From: Halosimplex aquaticum
Lineage (GTDB): Archaea > Halobacteriota > Halobacteria > Halobacteriales > Haloarculaceae
Direction: 5' to 3'
DNA: 64,000 nt
NCBI RefSeq assembly: GCF_028747785.1
Contig: NZ_CP118160.1
Coordinates: 92,773 to 156,772 of the forward strand
The position numbers and the translations under genes are program-made. Positions 40,408-47,873 of this stretch are shown piece after piece. The first letter of the stretch is position 1. Every line of letters begins with the position of its first letter. Below the pieces are notes generated by a model that was not told the origin of the DNA, ran no database searches, and worked only from the letters and a program-made list of their open reading frames with translations.

Positions 40408-41436
40408 TCACTGCATCGGTGACGCAGCTGCCGAATCGACGAGCGAGTACTCTCGGTCTCGACTCGTCCCTTCCGCCTCGAGGAGGTTGTACTGCTCCAT
40501 CTTCGAGAGGTACGTGCGGATAGTCCGTTTCGTCCGCGGATCATCGACGTCCTCGGAATAGTGCTCGTGGATCTCGCTCGGGCCGACCGGCCCGTGCTCG
40601 CGAACGATATCGTAGACGACGCGCTGGTGCGGTGTGAGCGAGTCGAGGCTCTTCTGCTTAATTTGGGCCCGGGCATCCTCGGCGGCGTCGAGGAGAATGT
40701 CGTCGGTGATGCGCTCGTGGTTCTCGCGATCAGCCTTGCCGGCAGCCGTTCGGAGGATGCCGATTGCGAGGCGTGCGTCGCCGGCGGCCGCGTCGGCGAT
40801 GCGGTAGAGTTGGTCGTCGGTGATGACGTCCTCATCGAGTCCCCACTTTGCCCGCGCACTCAGGATATCGTACAGCTGCTCGTCGTGGTACTTGTCCATC
40901 CGGACGTGTTCGCTGGAGCGTAGCCGGCTCACGAGGCGGTCGTCGACGCGGCTGAACAGCTCCTCTTCCTTGTTCGCGATGCAGATGATCGCGAATTGCG
41001 GGAGGCTGTGGAGGTCGTAGATGACGCTGGGGTCTTCGAGCTGGTCGACCTCATCGAGGATGACGACGGTTCGCGGGCCGTCATGCTGCTGGAGGCGATC
41101 AACGAGTTCGTCGTGGGGCGTCGACTGCCGGTGGATGTCGATGGTCGCGCCGAGGTCGTCGAGGATCTGGTAGAGCGTCCGAAATCGGGTGTAGTTACGC
41201 CAGCAGTTGACGTAGGTGGTCTCGACGTCGAGGACCTCTTCCCTGAGTCGTTCGGTGACGAACTTCGAGATGCAGGTCTTGCCAGCGCCGCTGGGTCCAG
41301 TGACGATGGCCGTGTCGGCGGGTTCACCGTTCGTGATGGGCTCGAGAACGCTAGAGAGGTGGTTGACCTCGGCGTCGCGATGCTCAACTTCCCGAGGGAC
41401 GAACCCGGCGCGGAGAACGCGAGCATCGCGGATCAT
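40408..41436 (-). CDS. Second Orc1/Cdc6-family ATPase
   Basis: 342 residues from ATG 41436. Walker A GPSGAGKTC near residue 45, Walker B VVILDEVDQLED near residue 122, sensor AIICIANKEE, and a C-terminal winged helix (HQRVVYDIVREHGPVGPSEI, then YLSKMEQYNLL). Shorter at the N terminus than the initiator at 29859. No ORB-like repeats were seen beside it, so it may act at the same origin or be a regulator. Convergent with SRAP with a 15-nt gap. Confidence 0.9.
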   Translation of the reverse strand: MIRDARVLRAGFVPREVEHRDAEVNHLSSVLEPITNGEPADTAIVTGPSGAGKTCISKFVTERLREEVLDVETTYVNCWRNYTRFRTLYQILDDLGATIDIHRQSTPHDELVDRLQQHDGPRTVVILDEVDQLEDPSVIYDLHSLPQFAIICIANKEEELFSRVDDRLVSRLRSSEHVRMDKYHDEQLYDILSARAKWGLDEDVITDDQLYRIADAAAGDARLAIGILRTAAGKADRENHERITDDILLDAAEDARAQIKQKSLDSLTPHQRVVYDIVREHGPVGPSEIHEHYSEDVDDPRTKRTIRTYLSKMEQYNLLEAEGTSRDREYSLVDSAAASPMQ

Positions 41437-41594
41437 CGTTACTTGATAGACTGATATTTTGGCTAGTACTAAAAACGTGACCGGGTTGCTTCCGGAAACA
41501 CTCCATTTAGCCCCCTGAACCTAACTAAATCCTCGCGCAGTAACGCGATTCCTGTTCGTGGAAACTCAAGGTTTCCGGGATTTCCGGAATCAGG

Positions 41595-41954
41595 TCACGG
41601 GCGGGAACTCGTCACACCAGGATTTTGCCAGTCGTCGGCTTCGTGTTCACTCCAGGGGATGAGGTATACTCCGTTGTCAGCGTGACTTTGACAGTCCAGC
41701 TCATCCATCAAGTTATTCCACCGTTCTTCGATCGTATTGCCGGACTGCTCGAGGAGTGACTTATCGAGTTCGTCGATCAGCTGCTCTTGGAGTTTCTGGT
41801 GTCGTTCGCTTCCGTACTCGCCAAAGACACCCTCATATCCTTCCCCTCGGAGTAGTCGAACGAGTGTCGTGATACGGAGGGCTCGGTCCTCGCTTATGTC
41901 AAATTCCTCTTCTAGTCGCATACACATCCTGCCAGCCCAATCAGATGCGCCCAT
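41595..41954 (-). CDS. Hypothetical helical protein
   Basis: 119 residues from ATG 41954 (MGASDWAGRMCMRLEEEFDI). Mostly helical (HQKLQEQLIDELDKSLLEQS) with a short C-terminal tail. I recognise no family. It precedes nothing obvious in the same direction, and lies beside another unknown zinc protein gene at 42001. Confidence 0.55.
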   Translation of the reverse strand: MGASDWAGRMCMRLEEEFDISEDRALRITTLVRLLRGEGYEGVFGEYGSERHQKLQEQLIDELDKSLLEQSGNTIEERWNNLMDELDCQSHADNGVYLIPWSEHEADDWQNPGVTSSRP

Positions 41955-42000
41955 ACTCCCCCCTCTTGTCGTCAGTATAATAGATGTTCGTGGGCCCAGA

Positions 42001-42456
42001 CTAGAAGCAGTCAGGACATTCCCATACGTACCCCCGACTCTTGCGCCGGTCGCTTTTTGGCATTTGAAGAGACTCACAGAGGCCGCAGGTCTTGAATTCG
42101 GATTCGGGAATTAGTTCTATGAGCTTCTCCTTCCAGATCCGAATTTCAGTCTTCTTGATGTTGTTTCGTTCGTTCTCTACCTTGGAACTGTTCCTGTTGA
42201 ATTCCCACTCTCGATTTTCGTTACGGCGCCATTCAGCCAATATTCGGAGGACCTCGTCTTGTTCGTCCACGCCATCAAGATCCTCTTGGCAGTCCTCCAC
42301 GACATCTCGCCGAATTTTCGGTTCCACCTTGTCCCAGACCGCGGGGTTGCTTCCATCTCCTTCGTGCCGCTCTTCCTGGCGTTTTTGCTCGTCTTCCAGC
42401 TCCTCGATTCTGGCATCAAGAGACTCTCGTATCGGGGTGAGATCGGGGATGCTCAT
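42001..42456 (-). CDS. Coiled-coil protein with a C-terminal zinc ribbon
   Basis: 151 residues from ATG 42456. A long charged helix (ARIEELEDEQKRQEERHEGD) and a basic middle are followed by CGLCESLQ and CPDCF, a four-Cys ribbon at the very C terminus. A nucleic-acid contact is possible. Same strand as its neighbours with short gaps. Confidence 0.6.
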   Translation of the reverse strand: MSIPDLTPIRESLDARIEELEDEQKRQEERHEGDGSNPAVWDKVEPKIRRDVVEDCQEDLDGVDEQDEVLRILAEWRRNENREWEFNRNSSKVENERNNIKKTEIRIWKEKLIELIPESEFKTCGLCESLQMPKSDRRKSRGYVWECPDCF

Positions 42457-42603
42457 ACGAAGATACCACGACTGGAACGTCATAATATTCTGGTGCTGTA
42501 CCGCTTCTGTCTGGTTTAAACAGGTGTTGCGAATCGCCTGATTCTATCGTGTTCAGCTCTCACGATCAGCGATCCATCCTGGATTGACACTATTCTCTGG
42601 GAA

Positions 42604-43563
42604 TCAGGTGTCGTTTGACTTCTCAGAACAATGATTGCAGAGTGCCGCTGGCATCGGGAGCGTATCTGGGGAGAATTCCCGGGTGTCGCCTGAACGGGCT
42701 TCATGACCACAGACGGTCGTCCCAGTTTCATTCTGTACGAGGTGGTACTTCGCCTTCCCCGATTGGCGGAGCGAGAATGCAGATTCGTCTTCTGTGGGAT
42801 AATTGTCGTCTACAATATCTTCGACCGTTGCCGAGGAGATCCAGTATCTGCTGAGATCCGTCCACCAGGTGTTCGAGCATCGAATTTGCTGGCGGAAGAG
42901 CTGCCGGTAATCAACCGTGAACCGTTGCGAATCCTGCTGAATGAGGTCATCGGTGTGGAACTCGAGTGTCCGTGGGGATCGCTCCCCCCTGTTTGATTCA
43001 GGTTCCAACTCGATGGTCCACTCCGTTTTGACGTACGCTCCTCCGGTGTATTCGACAGTGTCTGCGCTTACAGACTTGGTACGGTCACGAAGCCAACGAA
43101 CGGTCGGTGGACGGAGCTTCTCAGTAAGTTGCTCTGAGAAGATGTCGTGTAGCAGTTCATCTGTGACGAGTGCGTCTTGGAGGGCGGTTCCGAGTTCTTG
43201 AGGGGCCGTCTGGTTCGTATAGTTCTCTGCCTGTGCGATGAGTGTCTCTCGAGCTTCGGCAATCCCATCGACGGTCAACCAGAATCCGTACGCTTCGTGA
43301 CCATCGGTGAGCACTTCGCCATCGGTGAGCCGAACCAGCATCGGCCGGATATGGTCGGGTGCCGGAAACAGATGTAACTGGTATTGGTCGGTGACCGGGA
43401 CTACTGGATAGGGGAACTCTTCTCTAGAGGGTACTCCCCCCTCGTTACGGGGTATGGAGAAGCCTCCCAGGTCTGCTACCGGGACGTGCCTTGGCATACA
43501 CTCCGGGATACGATTCCAGTACGTCCCATATCGGTGGTCGCGAGGACCGCGATTAATTTGCAT
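42604..43563 (-). CDS. Hypothetical protein divergent from the defence operon
   Basis: 319 residues from ATG 43563. It has no membrane segment. The C terminus has CGHEARSGDTREFSP and LCNHCSEKS, a likely Cys/His zinc site. The N-terminal part (GTYWNRIPECMPRHVPVADL) is unfamiliar. It starts 144 nt from the AbrB-like gene on the other strand with an inverted repeat between, so joint control is possible. Function unknown. Confidence 0.6.
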   Translation of the reverse strand: MQINRGPRDHRYGTYWNRIPECMPRHVPVADLGGFSIPRNEGGVPSREEFPYPVVPVTDQYQLHLFPAPDHIRPMLVRLTDGEVLTDGHEAYGFWLTVDGIAEARETLIAQAENYTNQTAPQELGTALQDALVTDELLHDIFSEQLTEKLRPPTVRWLRDRTKSVSADTVEYTGGAYVKTEWTIELEPESNRGERSPRTLEFHTDDLIQQDSQRFTVDYRQLFRQQIRCSNTWWTDLSRYWISSATVEDIVDDNYPTEDESAFSLRQSGKAKYHLVQNETGTTVCGHEARSGDTREFSPDTLPMPAALCNHCSEKSNDT

Positions 43564-43578
43564 TGTGAGTAGACCGAT

Positions 43579-43608
43579 TACCCCCAGTCACTTAGTATTC
43601 AGGGGGTA
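43579..43608. promoter_or_regulatory. Inverted repeat in the divergent promoter region
   Basis: TACCCCC (43579-43585) and GGGGGTA (43602-43608) with a 16-nt spacer, 15 nt upstream of the minus-strand gene start at 43563. It could be an operator for that gene. Confidence 0.45.
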
Positions 43609-43653
43609 GTGGGGGGAGGGGCTATAGAAGAACCACCATACTACAAATCGGGA

Positions 43654-43680
43654 ACTTAGACTAAGTAAAGGTTATAACAT
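43654..43680 (+). promoter_or_regulatory. Palindrome and TATA box of the defence operon
   Basis: ACTTAGACTAAGT (43654-43666) is a perfect 6-1-6 palindrome directly followed by the TATA-like GTTATAACAT (43671-43680), 27-36 nt before ATG 43707. The palindrome covers the BRE position, so a protein bound there would block or assist transcription start. The first product of the operon is an AbrB-like protein and is a candidate binder. Confidence 0.6.
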
Positions 43681-43706
43681 TCCCGCTAGGTGATGTGACT
43701 ATCCAG

Positions 43707-43934
43707 ATGACTCAGAAGACAATTGGACAGAACACCGGCCAATCGGGTCGGGTGAATCTGTCGGGACCCGAACTCGACCAATTCGATGCGGAGGTTGGGG
43801 ACGCTATCAAGGTCGATGTCGCGGAGTCGAAGGGGATCGCCAAGGCGATCATCGAGAACAGCACGGAGTGTGAATTCGTAATCGTATCCAAACCAGAAGC
43901 TGATTCCTCACCCACGGAGGAAATCGATGAGTAG
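43707..43934 (+). CDS. AbrB/SpoVT-like small protein, first gene of the defence operon
   Basis: 75 residues. TGQSGRVNLSGPELDQFDAE and VGDAIKVDVAE resemble the swapped-hairpin AbrB fold. An acidic tail follows. It overlaps the next gene start by 8 nt (ATG 43927 within its last codons), so it is translated together with the ATPase. Likely autoregulator of the operon, by fold and position. Confidence 0.6.
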   Translation: MTQKTIGQNTGQSGRVNLSGPELDQFDAEVGDAIKVDVAESKGIAKAIIENSTECEFVIVSKPEADSSPTEEIDE

Positions 43935-46900
43935 TGAGTACCCTTCTCTCTTCGAAAGCTGTCAGCCACGAGACGACGTCTTAGACGGCTCGCTCCAGGA
44001 GGAACAGTTCGCTGCGAAACTCTCGACTGTCGTCCACAACCCTGAGAAGGCAGCACCAGTCTATCGAGACCCCGACTCGTTCTACGATATGACCTATCCC
44101 ACGGAGGGTCTCCGCACGCTGCTCTCCAATCTCACGGGGCGTTTCTTGGCGACCACAAAGTACGACCCCGGCTCGTATACTTCGAGCATTCTCTGTCTCG
44201 ACACACGGTTCGGTGGTGGGAAAACGCACGACCTCATCGCCTCTTACCATCTTGCTGAGAACCCCGTAGATATTGACGACCTCTCGCACTACCTGCTGGA
44301 CGGCGACGAGGAGCTTGCGGCCGACTATCAAGATGCGGTGGCAGAGGGGCTCGATATTGCGACGGGGGTCTTCATCGGAACGAAGGCTGATAGCAAGGAT
44401 GCCCGCCATGCCGACGACGATCCGGATGCTCCGAATACCCGGACGATGTGGGGTGAACTTGCGTACCAGCTCTATGGGCTCGATGGCTACGAGTACCTCA
44501 AGGACTACGACCAAGACCGGGACGCCCCCGGTGAGGGGACCCTCTCGAACCTTTTCGCTCAGCACGACCAGCCGGCCCTCATTCTGATCGACGAAATCGC
44601 CGACTACATGAACAAAGCCGCGGGCACGCCTGTCGGCGACAAGACGCTCGCCGATCAGACGCTTTCGTTCGTGATGGCGCTCCTCGAAGCGGCTGCCGAG
44701 TCGGAGCACGTCACGGTCGTCTACTCTATCGCGGATACAGCGTTTGGTGAGCAGGCTGACCGGGTTCGTGATGGCGTCCGTGATCACATTGAGGAGGTCA
44801 ACGAGATCGGCCGGCGGCAGCACAAGACGGTCACGCCGACCGACGAAAACGAGATCGGACAAGTCCTTCAGCACCGACTCTTCTCGGAAGTTCCAGAAAA
44901 CGCCGCGCACGAAGCCGCTGACTCATACTTCCAATTCTATGACCAGGAAGACCGGCAGTATCCACAGGAAGCAACCGACGCTGGCTACGTGGATGTCCTC
45001 GCACGCGAATACCCCTTCCATCCCTCCTTAATCGACGCTCTCACGGACAAGATCGATACGATCCCTCGATTCCAGCGCACGCGTGACGCCCTCCGCTTGC
45101 TTGCTCGAGCCGTCTACTACCTCTGGAATCACCAGCCCGACAGTTACGACCGCCACTGGATTCGGATCTACGACCTCACAGTCGCTGATGACGATCCTGG
45201 CGGTGGGATTCAGACGATCCTTCGTGAGCGCCTATTCGACTTCGTCGATCTCGGTCCCGCAGTGACCGCCGACATCTACGACGACGATGGTACCGCGCAC
45301 GCCCAGCTTGAGGACCGAAAATGGACCGAAAACGGTCTCCCACCTCTCGGTACCCATCTGACGACGACAGTTCTCTGGCACAGCCTTGCATACGGAGAAC
45401 AGGCTGCAGGCCTAACTCACGCCGATCTGAACCTCGCTATCGGCCACCCCGATCTGAACTTCGACGACTACGATGCCGCCCTATCCGCACTCCGGGGCGA
45501 CGATATGGACGTCGCTTGTTACTTCCTCTACGAGGAAGAGCGCCTCCGATTCAAGCAAGAACCAAATCTGATCCGGATCATCGACCAGCGGATCGAGTCT
45601 ACTCCCGAAGCGAGCGCTCATTCGCGTTTCCAGAACCGTCTCACCTCGAAGGAAATCGGCGATGGTGGCTTCCAGCCGGTGGAGTTCCCTGAATCGCCGG
45701 CGGACTTACCGGATACCCCGGATACGCCGAAACTCGCGGTGATGCATCCGGACACCGCTGCTGTCGAAGACGGCGGCGATACGCCGCCGAACCGGGTAAC
45801 TCAGCTCTACGAGCAGCAAGCCGCAAAACACGAGGGAGAGACTGAGACGCGAATCTACAAGAACTACGCTCTGTTCCTCGCCCCTGACGCTGATCGAATG
45901 GATGCTGCAATCGACGAGGCTCGGCGTCTCGAGGCTATAGAGGCCCTGCTTGATAGCCCTGAACAGAAAGCCGACCTCTCCTCGGAACAAATCGAGGAGC
46001 TTCGAGAACGGAGCGACGAGGCACAGCTGATGCTCGGAGAGCTCGTTCGGAACGTCTACCGACACCTCTACTACCCTGACCGGGACGGGCTCACCCACAT
46101 CACCATCGGTGCGACCGAATCCAACGGCGGGACGACACTGGTCGACGCTGTCCAGACAACGCTCGAGGATAAGATCGTGAAACGCGACGCCGGCGCTCGT
46201 GGGTCCGCTCACGTCCAACAGAAGCTCTGGCAGCAGACCCAGGACGCCATGTCCACCGAAGCGCTGGTCAACCAATACGCGAAGAAGCCGGGGCTGGACT
46301 ACCTCTTCAGCACAAAACCGATTCGAGAGACTGTCTCGTCCCTCGTTAGTGACCACGGGTACGCATATTGGGATGGCGAGTCTGGGACAGCGTACTGGGT
46401 CAGGACAACGGAGCCTGAAACGTGGCCGCATCCGGAACCGTTCGCGAAATCCCCCGATGTCGAGACCTCGATTCGGGACAGCGATGTCCAAATCGGGAGT
46501 GACTTCGTCGTTTATCGAGATATCGACGCGCTCGTCGACGACCACCTCGACGAAATCGACCGGCCAGAACAGACGGTTGCTACCTGTGCCGAGTGTGGGG
46601 CGGAGGTTGAAAACCCAGAAGGAAGCGAACCCTACTACTGTGAGGAACACCAGTCCGATACGACCTGTAGCTCCTGCGGAAAAGAGGTCGCTAGCGAGCA
46701 GCTGCTGGACGCACGCGGACGCTGCGAGGAATGCCAGCCAGACGAATCCTGGGAGGCGAGCAAGAAGATGATGTCCGCTTCGCGGGCGTTCTCAGAGGTT
46801 CGTCGCGATGCGGAATCGAAGGCCGGAACTGACCGGACGCCGCTGCTTGAAGAGGTGACCATCCAGGTCGGTGGGGACGAACCTTTCCAAGCGGCCAAGT

Positions 46901-47226
46901 TCATCAGTCAGCGCCCCGGATTCAAAGCCCGCGAAGACTCGGTGACGGTTCGAATGCAGTACGAAACCCAGACTGACGACGGGACGTACAGCGCGGAATT
47001 CACGGGGTCACCGAGCCGATTCCGTGACGTGATCGACCAGCCCGGCTCGTTCGGCGATGATCGAGAGACCATCCAGTTCCGCTTCCAGTTTGACGAGCCC
47101 GAACCGATTACTGACGAGGGTGACGACCTCCTCGCTGCCCTCGATAATGACCTCGATGCGGGCAACATCGACGTCCGGGTCGAAGGGCGTGGCCCGATTC
47201 AGGCGAGCTCGGAGGTGACGGTCTGA
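43927..47226 (+). CDS. DUF499-type defence ATPase
   Basis: 1099 residues. P-loop DTRFGGGKTHDL near residue 97 and Walker B LILIDEIADYM near residue 221. The middle has a helical region and the C-terminal third carries zinc ribbons (TCAECGAEVE, TTCSSCGKEV, CEECQPD). DUF499 ATPases occur with DUF1156 methylases and helicases in anti-phage gene cassettes of bacteria and archaea. It ends with TGA overlapping the next ATG by 1 nt. Cytoplasmic; probably the motor or sensor of the complex. Confidence 0.8.
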   Translation: MSSEYPSLFESCQPRDDVLDGSLQEEQFAAKLSTVVHNPEKAAPVYRDPDSFYDMTYPTEGLRTLLSNLTGRFLATTKYDPGSYTSSILCLDTRFGGGKTHDLIASYHLAENPVDIDDLSHYLLDGDEELAADYQDAVAEGLDIATGVFIGTKADSKDARHADDDPDAPNTRTMWGELAYQLYGLDGYEYLKDYDQDRDAPGEGTLSNLFAQHDQPALILIDEIADYMNKAAGTPVGDKTLADQTLSFVMALLEAAAESEHVTVVYSIADTAFGEQADRVRDGVRDHIEEVNEIGRRQHKTVTPTDENEIGQVLQHRLFSEVPENAAHEAADSYFQFYDQEDRQYPQEATDAGYVDVLAREYPFHPSLIDALTDKIDTIPRFQRTRDALRLLARAVYYLWNHQPDSYDRHWIRIYDLTVADDDPGGGIQTILRERLFDFVDLGPAVTADIYDDDGTAHAQLEDRKWTENGLPPLGTHLTTTVLWHSLAYGEQAAGLTHADLNLAIGHPDLNFDDYDAALSALRGDDMDVACYFLYEEERLRFKQEPNLIRIIDQRIESTPEASAHSRFQNRLTSKEIGDGGFQPVEFPESPADLPDTPDTPKLAVMHPDTAAVEDGGDTPPNRVTQLYEQQAAKHEGETETRIYKNYALFLAPDADRMDAAIDEARRLEAIEALLDSPEQKADLSSEQIEELRERSDEAQLMLGELVRNVYRHLYYPDRDGLTHITIGATESNGGTTLVDAVQTTLEDKIVKRDAGARGSAHVQQKLWQQTQDAMSTEALVNQYAKKPGLDYLFSTKPIRETVSSLVSDHGYAYWDGESGTAYWVRTTEPETWPHPEPFAKSPDVETSIRDSDVQIGSDFVVYRDIDALVDDHLDEIDRPEQTVATCAECGAEVENPEGSEPYYCEEHQSDTTCSSCGKEVASEQLLDARGRCEECQPDESWEASKKMMSASRAFSEVRRDAESKAGTDRTPLLEEVTIQVGGDEPFQAAKFISQRPGFKAREDSVTVRMQYETQTDDGTYSAEFTGSPSRFRDVIDQPGSFGDDRETIQFRFQFDEPEPITDEGDDLLAALDNDLDAGNIDVRVEGRGPIQASSEVTV

Positions 47227-47867
47227 TGGCGAGTCGCGGTTCGGAATTTGAGACCTCACCCGCTGAGGGAACAGAGGAGGATCGGCTGGTTCGCTACGGG
47301 ACGAGTATGTTCGGTGGTCGCCCGACGTTCACGCTCGTCCGACGAGAGACAGACGGTGGCGGCGAGTGGACGCTCCACGAATTACTCCCTCGCGAACAGG
47401 CTGAAGCCCGCCGTGATCGCCTGGAGCGGGATGGTCGTTCGCTGAGTATCACACCAGTCGAGGATCTCGTCTCGGACATTGCTGGGGACGACCTCCTTTC
47501 CAAGCTCGATGGCTGGACGTGGGATGAGTGGGCCGGCGCAAAGGTCGCACGGCTTGATCCGACCCGTGTCCGTGCGCTCCAGGACGTCGTCAGGGAGGCG
47601 ATTGAGGGCACGCCAGGAGATTCATCAGAAGTTCTCACTGGGGGGGCTGGATTCGTGTTCCTACCTGAGACGGCAGGCGTCCGGCTTGCTGTTGCCTTCC
47701 GTGGCGTGAAGCCGATCCAGCGTATCGACCGGATGCGGTCGCTGGCTCGAGGCGTTGCACGGATGAGCGATGAGGAGTGTTACTACTGGTACGCAAAGTG
47801 TCGGTCTCCGTCGAGTCCGAACGGCGAAAAGGCCCTTCGAGTGTTGCTGACGGATCATATCAAGTGA
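47226..47867 (+). CDS. Small defence-operon protein
   Basis: 213 residues. It contains RPTFTLVRRETDGGGEWTLH early and FVFLPETAGVRLAVAFRGVK in the second half, ending CYYWYAKCRSP. No catalytic motif recognised. In related cassettes a small protein (for example DUF3780) stands at this place between the ATPase and methylase, so it is probably the equivalent adaptor. Translation is coupled to the genes on both sides. Confidence 0.65.
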   Translation: MASRGSEFETSPAEGTEEDRLVRYGTSMFGGRPTFTLVRRETDGGGEWTLHELLPREQAEARRDRLERDGRSLSITPVEDLVSDIAGDDLLSKLDGWTWDEWAGAKVARLDPTRVRALQDVVREAIEGTPGDSSEVLTGGAGFVFLPETAGVRLAVAFRGVKPIQRIDRMRSLARGVARMSDEECYYWYAKCRSPSSPNGEKALRVLLTDHIK

Positions 47868-47873
47868 TTTTCC

